In this document: positions 7,577 through 16,795 of the stretch, one piece after another
Position numbering within the stretch: position 1 is the first letter of the stretch
Layout of the letters: each line of letters opens with the position of its first letter
DNA from: JAWXBR01 sp034440235
GTDB lineage: Bacteria; Bacteroidota; Ignavibacteria; Kapaibacteriales; Kapaibacteriaceae
Assembly: GCA_034440235.1 (NCBI GenBank)
Contig: JAWXBR010000015.1
Coordinates: 1 to 53,237 of the forward strand
Reading direction: 5' to 3'
Length of the DNA stretch: 53,237 nucleotides
Program-made: the position numbers and the translations under genes
Notes under the pieces: model-generated
Told to the model about the DNA's origin: nothing
Database searches by the model: none
What the model saw: only the letters and a program-made list of their open reading frames with translations

Positions 7577-8284
7577 CTACTTCGTCATTCTTTCTTTGGC
7601 GTATTCTTCGATCCTGCTGTTTCTGGCCTTAATAAACTTCATTACTCCCGCTTTGTACAGTAGATAGTGGTTCGTGTCGGCAATAGTCGGACGTGTTTTA
7701 AATCCATCGAATGGCAGATAGAATTTCACGTCGTTCCTTTCATCAATCAGGTCGTCCAATAGGAAGAATTGGATGTAGCCGACAAAACTGCCGAACAGAT
7801 CGAAGAAGCCCTTGTACCTCAACAAGGTGTCAAATAGCGGACTTGTTTGTCCAAGATAGTAGAGCCGAATGCATTCCAACGTCAAGTCGAATCTATCGTT
7901 GATTCGTCCGTGTACTCCCCGTGCCTGATTGATGGTAAACTTCCGATCTATTTGATTGCCTGGGAAAACGATATAACCCCCGATGGTCGATCCTGTATCA
8001 AATAACTCATCCACTTCATTTGGGATTTGTTGTACAAGCCGCTGCAATTTGATGTGATTTTTATACGAGTGTGTGATAGCATCGCTACCCAAATAGAATT
8101 CTCCCAGTTCTGACTTATGATGTAAATAAGCGCCTCGTGTATTATCGCTTACCTCAAAGTTTTTACCATTTGGCAACGGCTTACTCCATAATGCCTTGTG
8201 GTGTTTTTTGAGCGTTGGGCTGTAGCGGTCAGGGTCACGGCCCTTCGCGTCTGAGTAGAAATTGAATGTTGTGTCGATCGACAT
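7577..8284 (-). CDS. DUF6994-like protein of unknown function
   Basis: A 235-aa protein starting MSIDTTFNFYSDAKGRDPDR. The frame extends further upstream, but this ATG is preceded by GAGGATG at good spacing and begins the conserved part. The segments SPTLKKHHKALWSKPLPNGK and GEFYLGSDAITHSYKNH resemble the DUF6994 family, as I recall it. No catalytic motif is obvious. The C-terminal half is rich in aromatic and acidic residues and may be helical. It follows the HD hydrolase gene by 68 bp on the same strand. Function unknown. Its position suggests it travels with the restriction and alarmone-hydrolase genes. Confidence 0.55.
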   Translation of the reverse strand: MSIDTTFNFYSDAKGRDPDRYSPTLKKHHKALWSKPLPNGKNFEVSDNTRGAYLHHKSELGEFYLGSDAITHSYKNHIKLQRLVQQIPNEVDELFDTGSTIGGYIVFPGNQIDRKFTINQARGVHGRINDRFDLTLECIRLYYLGQTSPLFDTLLRYKGFFDLFGSFVGYIQFFLLDDLIDERNDVKFYLPFDGFKTRPTIADTNHYLLYKAGVMKFIKARNSRIEEYAKERMTK

Positions 8285-8352
8285 TTTTTCATCCTCAATG
8301 AGATTGTTGCTATAGCTTAGTGTTCGAGCACTCAGCGACCCAGCCCCTTCAC

Positions 8353-8886
8353 CTACATCCCATACACCTCGATGCAAGTGTTCAAACGGCTTGCAAGGAA
8401 TTCATTGCCGTCTTGCAATTCACTGTGAATAGTGCGGGCCTCATCTCTATACCTATTTACCTTCTCCTGACTCCAATGTGGTGGTGGTGGCTGTAGATTG
8501 GTTATTCTGTCGGCTAGTTTTACAGCCCATACTTCTTTCTGCATTTTCTTAATTCTCTGCAAGCTGTCCTGCATCTGTTGTTCTTTCGGCAAGATCTTAT
8601 TCTTAGTCAGTGCAGAAACAGCGCTTGCGATTGCGCCGCCGAACATATTCGTCAGTTCGTCCAACGTCGCTGATGTGTCCTCCATCGTGTCGTGAAGCAA
8701 CGCCACTTGAACTGCAAATCCTACTTCAAAATCGTCGGTATGTGCAGACGCAACCAAGATTTCCATTGCTACATTGCTTAAGTGAACAACATAGGGATGG
8801 TCCGTACCCGGTATTTTCTGCTCCTTCTCCAAGTGCTTGCTCGTCGCGAACTTTATCGCCACTTGGTACAGTGTTTGTGCTTCCAT
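8353..8886 (-). CDS. Small HD-domain (p)ppGpp hydrolase-like protein
   Basis: A 177-aa single-domain protein with the metal-binding HD signature of RelA/SpoT hydrolases. It has a first His in PYVVHLSNVA (residue 35), LLHDTMEDTSAT (H65, D66, E69, D70), a VSALTKNK segment, and KLADRITNL (D126). There is no synthetase, TGS or ACT domain, so it belongs with small alarmone hydrolases (SAH/Mesh1-like), which cleave the 3'-pyrophosphate from (p)ppGpp or related nucleotides. AAGGA lies about 9 nt before the ATG. It is 64 bp downstream of mcrC on the same strand. Some SAH proteins act as antitoxins against alarmone-synthesising toxins. No synthetase is nearby, so housekeeping alarmone clearance or a role in the defence block are both possible. 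Confidence 0.75.
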   Translation of the reverse strand: MEAQTLYQVAIKFATSKHLEKEQKIPGTDHPYVVHLSNVAMEILVASAHTDDFEVGFAVQVALLHDTMEDTSATLDELTNMFGGAIASAVSALTKNKILPKEQQMQDSLQRIKKMQKEVWAVKLADRITNLQPPPPHWSQEKVNRYRDEARTIHSELQDGNEFLASRLNTCIEVYGM

Positions 8887-8950
8887 TGCAGTTATTCCTT
8901 CGTGGGCGCGTACACGCGCGGTGTGGACTTCATGCCGTATTTAACGGTTT

Positions 8951-10234
8951 TCAAATTCTTAGCTCACGCGCTTGAACATCAACGGTCCAGACCTCTAACG
9001 TCCTACTCGTATCGCTCGGCAACTGGTAGATAGCTTGACGTCCTGCCGGAGTGGTCAGGCCGTCGTGATGGGGGTATAGGAGGATCACGCGTTTAGCGTC
9101 ATAGCGGTGTTTGTATGCAAACATTTGGTAGGCGTCTGCCTGGCCGACACCAAATTTTACGGGGTCGCGGTTGTCAAGAAGTTTCCATTTGGTGTCGACG
9201 ATAGTCGTGTCAAATTTTTCGTCGGCCCAACCCAGAACGATGTCTGGTATCATTCTAAAGGCTTTGCCGTCTTCGCGATTGTAGAGGTGGCTCCATGGAC
9301 CTTGTTCGCGGAATGTAGTAACGCCATGGTACTGCCGACGCAGTATTCGAGCGATGTACTTTTCAAATAACTCATTCATATTAAAGAGCATCGAAGTGTA
9401 GTCAGTTTGGCCCGCACGTACATCTGGGGCGAGACTGCGCAAGATTCGTACTGCGAGATTGCATGCCTGCTCAAATCGCTGATTATTTCGGTCAAAGTGA
9501 ATGGTGGGAATGTTCGATGTAAAGGGTCTTTGGAGTAGTTGGACGTCGTCGAACTGGAGTTCGACCCAGGAAAGCGACTGACGTACGGACGCATTCGACG
9601 CGATCCGCAGGCCTTGTTTTGCCGCCGTGCGCATGAGTCTGTTCAGTGGAGTGTCTGCCGTAAACTCGGTATACCTGCAAGGGAATCGCAATTGCTTGAT
9701 AGGTCCACTGCGTGCGTGCTCACCAACCAGAAGCTTACCCCTTATAGTAGACCGAATCTCCTCGGTGTGTTGATACCGATGTACGCGCCCTTTATGAAGT
9801 TGCTTGCGAGCCTCTTCGGCATACAAGTGAAGTACCAGTTCCAACAGCGTCATGCGCTGCGTAGCGAAGTGTGTGATATCGCGTGTTGTGAGCGGAAGCG
9901 TACCCGACTCACGCAACATGTGAAGGAGATAGGCTCTATCTCGTTCACTGCCCTTCTGCGCAGCCCACTCTCGTCCACTACCCTGCTGTACATCGTCCTT
10001 ATGAATCTTCGGAAGAATCTCAAGTACAAGATCACCGATCTGGACGACACCGACGTAGTTACGTATTCGGATTACATTGCTACGGTACCAGTCAAACAAT
10101 TCATCTTTATGGTCGGAGCGAAATCGTTCGTTGATGGTTTCGAGCACACGGGCTTGATACGGAGTAATCGAATCGGCTTCTCCTCCATCACTGATGCGAA
10201 TTCTCGAGTATTCATGTACCGTTAGTACTCTCAT
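8951..10234 (-). CDS. mcrC: McrC-family nuclease subunit of Type IV restriction
   Basis: A 427-aa protein. The N-terminal half has the McrC family pattern (VLEILPKI near 71-77, LLHMLRESGTLPL near 103-115). The C-terminal PD-(D/E)xK nuclease domain shows IPDIV with D331 and IVDTKWK with D347 and K349. McrC cuts DNA when driven by the McrB GTPase, and it supplies the loop that stimulates GTP hydrolysis. Its ATG overlaps the mcrB TGA by four bases (ATGA), a sign of translational coupling. Length is close to usual McrC (about 350-450 aa). The key catalytic residues are present, so the protein looks functional. Confidence 0.9.
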   Translation of the reverse strand: MRVLTVHEYSRIRISDGGEADSITPYQARVLETINERFRSDHKDELFDWYRSNVIRIRNYVGVVQIGDLVLEILPKIHKDDVQQGSGREWAAQKGSERDRAYLLHMLRESGTLPLTTRDITHFATQRMTLLELVLHLYAEEARKQLHKGRVHRYQHTEEIRSTIRGKLLVGEHARSGPIKQLRFPCRYTEFTADTPLNRLMRTAAKQGLRIASNASVRQSLSWVELQFDDVQLLQRPFTSNIPTIHFDRNNQRFEQACNLAVRILRSLAPDVRAGQTDYTSMLFNMNELFEKYIARILRRQYHGVTTFREQGPWSHLYNREDGKAFRMIPDIVLGWADEKFDTTIVDTKWKLLDNRDPVKFGVGQADAYQMFAYKHRYDAKRVILLYPHHDGLTTPAGRQAIYQLPSDTSRTLEVWTVDVQARELRI

Positions 10235-12993
10235 TGATAAATACCAGTGATACCGTTTAACGTAATCACCGATGCCACACTGTACCGCATGCGATCTTCA
10301 ACACTGTCTAGATCATCACCAAAGAGTTTTGACTCGCTCAACAACTCTTCACGAATAATTCGATCCTCGGGATTCTTACGATGGTCGTTTAGTACATACG
10401 AGACCCTTCGCAGATCGTCATAAAAGTATTCCTGCAACAAAGGAATGATCTTGTGCCTGAACGTATCCGCAACATCGTACCATGTGAGGCAATTCCAAAA
10501 GTATGCATGCCCTATCGTGTGGTCTCTGTCGAATAACAATTCCAACCGATCGTTGATAACTCTCAACAGCGCTGGCAGGTCAACCTCTGGCACATTTCCC
10601 GCCAGCAGGTTTGGTTGCGGCAACAATTCTTTGAACCTAAACCGCCGTCTGAGCGCCATATCTACCAAGGCAATAGAACGATCCGCAGTATTCATTGTGC
10701 CGAGTACATAGAGATTGGGCGGCAACGTAAAAGGCTCTTTGGAGTACGGTAAATTGACACGAAGCTCATTGGGTTGACCAGATCTCTTGTCACTTTCGAG
10801 CAGTGTTATGAGCTCACCAAGAATGTTCGAGATGTTTCCGCGATTGATTTCGTCGATGATGAGGACAAAGTTCTCGGCGGGTTGTGATTGGATTTTAGTA
10901 GGGGGCTCAGTAATAATCTTTTCCGCGCTTAATTGCTTGAATGCAGGCGGCGTGAGTTTTCCCCTATAGAGCAGTTCAACAGGAATGGAAACATCGTTAT
11001 GAAGCCATTGCACTGGTCGCGTGTGAGCGTAATTAAATGGTGCATCGAGATCATATTTGTAGTCTCCCGTAACTCGACCAATAGCACGGATAGTGTCTCC
11101 TATTTCCGGAACGATTACTATGTCACCTTCTTTAAGATCGCATCGAAAGCGTTCAAGGTATTGATAATGCTCGGGTGGTATTCTAGTTGACGATAGTATT
11201 TCACGGACATCTTCTCGCGTTGTCGCCTTTGAGAGGTCGATGGGATCGCCGTAAGAGATCGCAATCACATTGTTCTCAATGCAGTACTCGTAGACATCGT
11301 TGCCGGCATCAGTACCAGCCTGACCCAATGAGCACTTCCAGATTCGCTTGGTTCTATCCTCTGTTGATAACGGATTGAACTGACCAGGAAGTCGAGACCG
11401 GACCCAACTCTCTCGAGCACGAGCTGCAATCTGCCGCAGAATACCTGGTTTGACTTCATAGCTAATTACGCCCGACTCATTTACCTCGGGTCTGATGCCT
11501 TCTATAAACTCTTCGTAGGCATAACTCTGATGAAACGTAACGAACCTTATCCGACCAGATTCAAGCAACTGCGTGTATCGCTGCTGTTGGTCTTTAACGT
11601 CAGGTGATACCTCACCGTCGATGATTGTTAATGCACTCTCACGTGTTGCAAAGGTCTTGCCAGTTCCTGGTGGACCGTATAGAATGGTGTTGAGAAAAGG
11701 CTCTGCAGACTGAGGAGTATCCATAGTTAACTTCTCAACGCTCTCTTCTATTTCATTACTATGTGGTTTCAGCGGCATGTCAAGTAGCTTTTCAATTAGC
11801 GAGTGATCGAAGATGGCATCCATAACCGCCTGCTGATGATACTTCCGTCGCGGACTCTTTTTATACTTGGCATACACTTGTCCGATTGCTGCGACTCCCT
11901 TATCAATAGCATCTGTAGCCCCTTGCAGCTTACCGAATTCACGAGGATGGAGTCTATACAAGCGTACAGTAGTTTCACCTCCATAAGCGAACGTTCCAAC
12001 ATCGTTCGAATCGAATATTGCGTCTGCTTCATCGGATGCTGTGACCTGGATTTGCGCAACCGCTCCACCACTGCCCTTGACGCAGTATATCGAAGCGTTG
12101 TAAACGATAAGTCGAAGGCTTAGTTTATTGTGACGCGCAGTTAGCGACATCGTCAGAATCTCGCTGTTCTTATCGCTTACACCGCATAGGTTTATCAAGT
12201 GCTTCATGCGCTCGAAATGAACGAGAGCTCTATCCGCATCACCGAACATCTCTCGTAGGTAGACAACAACATTGTTTTGAGCGCTTGGAGCGGTTCCTAC
12301 TCGTTCGCCGTCTTTTTCTGCCACTAGTTTATAATGTCCATCCGTAGATAGTTTGACTGAAAAAAGCGGGTCTGAATTTCTTTCGTTTTTTGTCTGTTCA
12401 AGTAGTGCAAGGTAATCCTCGGGAAACGCGTCCAAAGAAATTCCGGAAAACACATCACCAAATGCAGTCTTGGTTTTGAGGTCGAACGGCATATATCTCG
12501 AGGGCCTCAACCAGTAGAATCCTTGCGTCATACTGGAAACGCCAACGCCATATAGTTTTGCCGCCTCTTCAAGTTGTTTCGCGGTTATCGTTTCGTTCAT
12601 CACGGACTCATACAAATCCCACAATGCAGGTATCTGCGTGTCAGGGCGATCATACTCGCGTCCGAAATACCAGACCCCCTGTGGATTACTGGATGGCACA
12701 CCCTCAAAATCTATAGGCACCTTTGCCCTAATATTCATCGAGTCACGAAGCTTCGATAGTATTGCAGCCCTTCTCGCCGTGGTGCCATATTTATTAAACG
12801 CAGCAAAGAACGTGAAGGGGTCTATTTGCTGTAGTTGGGGACCCGGGACATCGCGCACATCCTGATCCATCAGCCCCTTCTCGACCCCTGCATCAACCAG
12901 CAGCTGAACGAGCTCGGGTTGTCTGTCTCTATACTCGCCTAGCTTGGTGGCCAATTCCTCAAAGAACGGTACCCATGTAAATTTCGATTCCAT
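10231..12993 (-). CDS. mcrB: McrB-like AAA+ GTPase with PUA/EVE-like insertion
   Basis: A 920-aa protein, about twice the length of E. coli McrB. Residues 1-210 form an N-terminal domain seen in McrB relatives (FFEELATKLGEYRDR..., GVWYFGREY). Residues 210-410 are an unrecognised region. The AAA+ domain has Walker A GPPGTGKT (440-447), FHQSYAYEEFIEG (487-499), Walker B VLIIDEINRGN (710-720), and the McrB-specific MNTADRS (767-773), which marks GTP use. Between FHQSY and Walker B, residues ~545-690 form an inserted domain (RIWKCSLGQAG, NVIAISYGD, LKEGDIVIVPE, AIGRVTGDY) that looks like a PUA/EVE reader of modified bases. Its stop overlaps the mcrC start. Its own start is one base after the EEP gene stop. 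The inferred role is to sense modified DNA and translocate for McrC. Confidence 0.88.
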   Translation of the reverse strand: MESKFTWVPFFEELATKLGEYRDRQPELVQLLVDAGVEKGLMDQDVRDVPGPQLQQIDPFTFFAAFNKYGTTARRAAILSKLRDSMNIRAKVPIDFEGVPSSNPQGVWYFGREYDRPDTQIPALWDLYESVMNETITAKQLEEAAKLYGVGVSSMTQGFYWLRPSRYMPFDLKTKTAFGDVFSGISLDAFPEDYLALLEQTKNERNSDPLFSVKLSTDGHYKLVAEKDGERVGTAPSAQNNVVVYLREMFGDADRALVHFERMKHLINLCGVSDKNSEILTMSLTARHNKLSLRLIVYNASIYCVKGSGGAVAQIQVTASDEADAIFDSNDVGTFAYGGETTVRLYRLHPREFGKLQGATDAIDKGVAAIGQVYAKYKKSPRRKYHQQAVMDAIFDHSLIEKLLDMPLKPHSNEIEESVEKLTMDTPQSAEPFLNTILYGPPGTGKTFATRESALTIIDGEVSPDVKDQQQRYTQLLESGRIRFVTFHQSYAYEEFIEGIRPEVNESGVISYEVKPGILRQIAARARESWVRSRLPGQFNPLSTEDRTKRIWKCSLGQAGTDAGNDVYEYCIENNVIAISYGDPIDLSKATTREDVREILSSTRIPPEHYQYLERFRCDLKEGDIVIVPEIGDTIRAIGRVTGDYKYDLDAPFNYAHTRPVQWLHNDVSIPVELLYRGKLTPPAFKQLSAEKIITEPPTKIQSQPAENFVLIIDEINRGNISNILGELITLLESDKRSGQPNELRVNLPYSKEPFTLPPNLYVLGTMNTADRSIALVDMALRRRFRFKELLPQPNLLAGNVPEVDLPALLRVINDRLELLFDRDHTIGHAYFWNCLTWYDVADTFRHKIIPLLQEYFYDDLRRVSYVLNDHRKNPEDRIIREELLSESKLFGDDLDSVEDRMRYSVASVITLNGITGIYQ

Positions 12994-12994
12994 G

Positions 12995-13792
12995 TTATAT
13001 CCCTACGTCGATGATTAGTCTGCAGTGATCACTCGGACCCCATTCGTCTGCTTCATTCAGGGCTTTAGCAGTGACCTTGTTTGCGATAGAATTTGAAGCA
13101 AAAACATAGTCGAGTTGCAACTGCGCAGCTTCGTGTTTAACTCTGTTGGTGTGAAATGTAGGCACCGACGTACTATCAGCAGGTTCGTACGGCGATGGGT
13201 TCGTCGATCGCCTTCCATTCGGAAAATGAGGGCCAATGAGTTGAAGACCCAGTGCGTGCATCCTGTCGATAACCGTTTGGTCGCGTCCCTTCCAGTATGC
13301 TGAGCCATTCCATGCCACACCAAAGGCATGATTGAAATCGCCCGCCACAATAATGCGATGTCCGTGCACCGAGCCTATGAAGTGCGAAATGTCAGAGATC
13401 AATCGGTGCGCCGAGGCATCTGCCAGTATCCAACTCGACCCAGTAGACTCATGCGGTTTCGTCCATATGGCATAAAACGAGACAACGATAATCGGCTTGA
13501 GGCCCCCGATAGTTAGGCACGCAATGTCCGGACGTAGCCACTCGACCTGCACACGATCGGACAACCGCACGACCGCTGATCGCCAGACGCCGTCCTCATT
13601 ATTTACCTGATCGTTCCATGGTTCTCCGTCGACCAGTACATGTGGCGGCAACGGTGCAGGAGGCTTACTGATTTCTTGAATCAACGCGAGATCGGCATCC
13701 GATTCCAGAATCATCTGCCAAGGTGCAGTCCGGCGTGCGATGTTCCAGGAGAGGATGCGCAATAAGTTTCCGGTTGGATTGGTAACGGACAT
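12995..13792 (-). CDS. EEP-family endonuclease/exonuclease/phosphatase, first gene of the McrBC operon
   Basis: A 265-aa protein with all hallmark motifs of the Mg-dependent exonuclease III/DNase I-like fold: LSWNIAR (N17), LIQE (E40), GDFNHAF (D152, N154), LDYVF (D228) and SDHCRL (D255, H256). It has no signal peptide or membrane segment, so it is cytoplasmic. The TAA is separated from the mcrB ATG by a single base, and the same strand continues through mcrC. This is strong evidence for one transcript. EEP enzymes cut DNA or RNA or remove phosphates; the substrate cannot be told from sequence. An EEP gene leading an McrBC operon is not a standard arrangement that I know of. It may act as an accessory nuclease. 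Upstream is a 181-bp divergent gap, the likely promoter. Confidence 0.85.
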   Translation of the reverse strand: MSVTNPTGNLLRILSWNIARRTAPWQMILESDADLALIQEISKPPAPLPPHVLVDGEPWNDQVNNEDGVWRSAVVRLSDRVQVEWLRPDIACLTIGGLKPIIVVSFYAIWTKPHESTGSSWILADASAHRLISDISHFIGSVHGHRIIVAGDFNHAFGVAWNGSAYWKGRDQTVIDRMHALGLQLIGPHFPNGRRSTNPSPYEPADSTSVPTFHTNRVKHEAAQLQLDYVFASNSIANKVTAKALNEADEWGPSDHCRLIIDVGI

Positions 13793-13973
13793 GCCGGAAC
13801 TTACGATTGGTGCCGGTCTCGTTGGGGTCTTCTTCTTAATCCGTTACGTCGTCCTCACGCGGGTCAACGTTTTCGAGGGAATTGCGTCCCCTTGCCTGCG
13901 TCACATCCGTACTATTGTGCTGAATATCGCATTTTTGCTACACGCTGTTTCACACCGAATTTGAGAGTGTAGA

Positions 13974-16745
13974 ATGAGATCGACTTACGTTTTGACTGGA
14001 TTCGCAATGCTCGCCTTAACACTCGCCTTAACGCTCGCAGTGGTGAGCACCTCGGCATCGGGCTTGCCTGTTGTTCCTACGCACCCCAGAGTTATGCTCA
14101 CAGCTGCCATCAAGGCTGAATTGATGGCGAAGAAAAACGCGAGTGATCCGCGGTGGCTGAAGCTTAAGGCTCGTGCGGACCTGCTTGCTACGTATAGCAT
14201 AAACCAATACAAGTGGGCTGCTAGAGGCGATGCGCCCGAGAACAGCATATACTACACCTATCAGGGTGAAGGGTGGTATAGTGCAGCGATGCCGCTCGCG
14301 CTTGCGTATCAGATGACTGGCGATACTAAATATTCTGACAAATTGTTTGCGCTGGTGGATGAGATGCTGCGCGCGCAGACGGATCCAGACAACACGCCCC
14401 CTATGGGCTTCGGACCCCTAGTGCCAGATAACTACTATTCGACTCGCGCGCTTTGTCCGGTGTTAGCAATTGCGTACGATTGGTGTTATGACCAGCTAAC
14501 GCCTGCACGGAAGACGGCTATCGTTGCTCTGATGAATGTGTATTACAATGAATTGCGTGACAACGCATACCAACGCAACGATCATGCGGATGGCAACTAC
14601 TACGTCGGACATCTCTATGGCACGGCGATGATGGGATACGCTTCGTTTGGCGACAACCCGCGAGCGCAAGAGATGATTGATTGGGCCCGCATTCGATTTG
14701 ATGGTACGGCGAGCACGCTGCTCGATACTGCACACAGACCGGAAGATTTTTTCTCGCAGTTGTTCGAAGGTGGGACACGTCCGCAGCCGGCACGCGAATA
14801 CCTCGGACCGAACATTACGGGTGCTCCGCATAAGGGTGGAATTCATCTTCAGGGTTGGGCCTATGGTACCGGCACGTACAATTGGATTATCGATTACATG
14901 GTAATGGTCCGCACAGCAACGACAGAAGACTTGCTTACGAAGCATCAGTCGTGGTTTTCGCAGATGCTAAGGGCGCTGAAGTCCGGACTTCTTCCGAATC
15001 GGTTTGAAATGGATAACACAGGCGACTACGGTGGCAACTATGGCGCTGTAATATTCAGCAGCCTTCCGATTCGGTTGGCCAACATACTTAAGGGAACAGC
15101 GGACGGTCCGGGTGCACAGAGCTTTGCGTACTCAGAGATTGCAAAGACATCGCCGTACCCTGTCGATTTTCCGAACGACATTTACGAGATCGTGTATAAG
15201 CCTACGGAGTGGGAAGATTTCTACTACACGGACACCACACGTGCATCGCAGGAACTGATACTACCTCCGTTCTACTCTGGCTTTGCGCCCGCGTATCCGC
15301 AAGGCGGCGCGACGAACGGAGCCATGCCGTTCTTCTATGTTCGTAGTGATTGGAGTGCGAATGCAACCTGGGCCTCCATACATCAAGGCGCAGCATGGTA
15401 TGACGATCACCAGCATGCTGATGCCGGCACTTTTCAGATAAAGCATGCGAATGACTACCTACTTGTGGACGCTTCAAACTGGAAGGGTGACGCGGGTTCG
15501 ATTGGCATTGTCGGCAGCTCGCAAAACGCTCAGTACAATGCTGGTGCAGCCGCGAATACGTTGTTCTTCGATGATTATGGCGATTACCAAATTGATCCCA
15601 CGCTGGACTCACGGTTTTGTGGTGGTCAGGGGCTGTACGGACGGGACGTCGTTACAGCCGCAGAGCAGAACCTAAACTATACCTATATCCGTGCAGATCA
15701 TTCTACTGCCTACCTGGCTATTGCGGACACAACAGACCTCACGGTTCCCAAGCTCGACTATTTCTATCGCAGCATTGCTTACCTACCAACTGCGGACCTC
15801 TTCTTTGTTTTCGACCAGACGAAGGCACGTGCGTCCACGAACCCTCGCGGTGAGTATCGTAAACACATGCGGTGGCATTTTCCGAATCGTCCAACCATCA
15901 ATGGCACATCGCTGACCATGAATCAGGGTGCATCACGACTGAGTATGGCATTCCTACTGCCTAGCCAAGCGGTAATTACGGCTGTAGATGAAAGTAATAA
16001 CCCCGACCCCTGCGACGGCATCACTCCCGGTTGTCAGCCGTTCGGCTTTAACAGCGGCACATGGCGAGCAGAAGTTCGCGATGGGTCGGCCTCTCTCACA
16101 ACACCATTCCTTGCGGTACTGCATCCAAGCTCGACTGCTGAAGGCAGTATGAACTCGACTCTCATCACATCTTCTGATGGCTCGATGTCCGGCGCAAAGG
16201 TCATCCTCCCCGTGAAGGGGTCTTTTGTAATGATGTTTAATACTGGCGAAGGGAAAGCCCCCTCACCCATTACCTCGGCATCATATACAGTTGCAGGTGC
16301 TAACGAAGCACAGCACACATTGGGAGGCATGAAGCCAACTACGCAGTACGCAGTGGTCGTAAACGGTCCGAACGTTTCGGTTACCGAGAACCAGCTAGGA
16401 ACGTACACCTCGTCTGCCGCAGGTGTGCTGCAGTTCGGCACAGCAATAGTCTCAGTCGAGGATGCCGATCGTGAGACCTCGCCCAACGCCGTGCTTTCGT
16501 CCAATTATCCCAATCCGTTTAGTCAGTTCACAACCATCAAGTTTGCCTTACGGCAATCCCAACACGTTACGCTTACGCTAAATGATTCGCGTGGCTGCGT
16601 TGTTAGGACGCTTGTTGATGCCGTATTGCCAGACAGAGACCACTCTGTGCAACTGAATGCCGATGGCTTGGCCGATGGTGTTTACAGCTATGTGTTGAAC
16701 ACGAATGGAACGGTTCAGACGGGACAGTGTGTAATAATTAAGTAG
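13974..16745 (+). CDS. Exported heparinase II/III or alginate lyase-like enzyme, type IX cargo
   Basis: A 923-aa protein with a signal peptide (LALTLALTLAVVSTSASG). Residues ~30-450 are rich in helices with aromatic repeats (DWCYDQLTPARK, NDHADGNYYVGHLYGTA), as in the alpha/alpha toroid of polysaccharide lyases. Residues ~460-720 contain WYDDHQHADAGTFQIKHAND followed by YLLVDAS, the pattern of the heparinase II/III-like beta-sandwich (catalytic His, then Asp-rich strand). The last ~80 residues (SNYPNPFSQFTTIKFALR, LADGVYSYVL, CVIIK) are a type IX sorting domain. It probably degrades an acidic polysaccharide at the cell surface; substrate unknown. It is transcribed divergently from the EEP-McrBC operon and is unlikely to be part of it. 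Confidence 0.75.
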   Translation: MRSTYVLTGFAMLALTLALTLAVVSTSASGLPVVPTHPRVMLTAAIKAELMAKKNASDPRWLKLKARADLLATYSINQYKWAARGDAPENSIYYTYQGEGWYSAAMPLALAYQMTGDTKYSDKLFALVDEMLRAQTDPDNTPPMGFGPLVPDNYYSTRALCPVLAIAYDWCYDQLTPARKTAIVALMNVYYNELRDNAYQRNDHADGNYYVGHLYGTAMMGYASFGDNPRAQEMIDWARIRFDGTASTLLDTAHRPEDFFSQLFEGGTRPQPAREYLGPNITGAPHKGGIHLQGWAYGTGTYNWIIDYMVMVRTATTEDLLTKHQSWFSQMLRALKSGLLPNRFEMDNTGDYGGNYGAVIFSSLPIRLANILKGTADGPGAQSFAYSEIAKTSPYPVDFPNDIYEIVYKPTEWEDFYYTDTTRASQELILPPFYSGFAPAYPQGGATNGAMPFFYVRSDWSANATWASIHQGAAWYDDHQHADAGTFQIKHANDYLLVDASNWKGDAGSIGIVGSSQNAQYNAGAAANTLFFDDYGDYQIDPTLDSRFCGGQGLYGRDVVTAAEQNLNYTYIRADHSTAYLAIADTTDLTVPKLDYFYRSIAYLPTADLFFVFDQTKARASTNPRGEYRKHMRWHFPNRPTINGTSLTMNQGASRLSMAFLLPSQAVITAVDESNNPDPCDGITPGCQPFGFNSGTWRAEVRDGSASLTTPFLAVLHPSSTAEGSMNSTLITSSDGSMSGAKVILPVKGSFVMMFNTGEGKAPSPITSASYTVAGANEAQHTLGGMKPTTQYAVVVNGPNVSVTENQLGTYTSSAAGVLQFGTAIVSVEDADRETSPNAVLSSNYPNPFSQFTTIKFALRQSQHVTLTLNDSRGCVVRTLVDAVLPDRDHSVQLNADGLADGVYSYVLNTNGTVQTGQCVIIK

Positions 16746-16795
16746 TGGTTGGAAACCTTCCCGCCCCTTACCTCTTATCGTTGTAACGAGCAGAA

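Noticed and set aside
8353..8886. Bifunctional RelA/SpoT enzyme
   Set aside because: Only the HD hydrolase domain is present; no synthetase, TGS or ACT domain follows.
9539..10225. 228-codon plus-strand ORF
   Set aside because: Antisense shadow of mcrC, which has clear family motifs on the minus strand.
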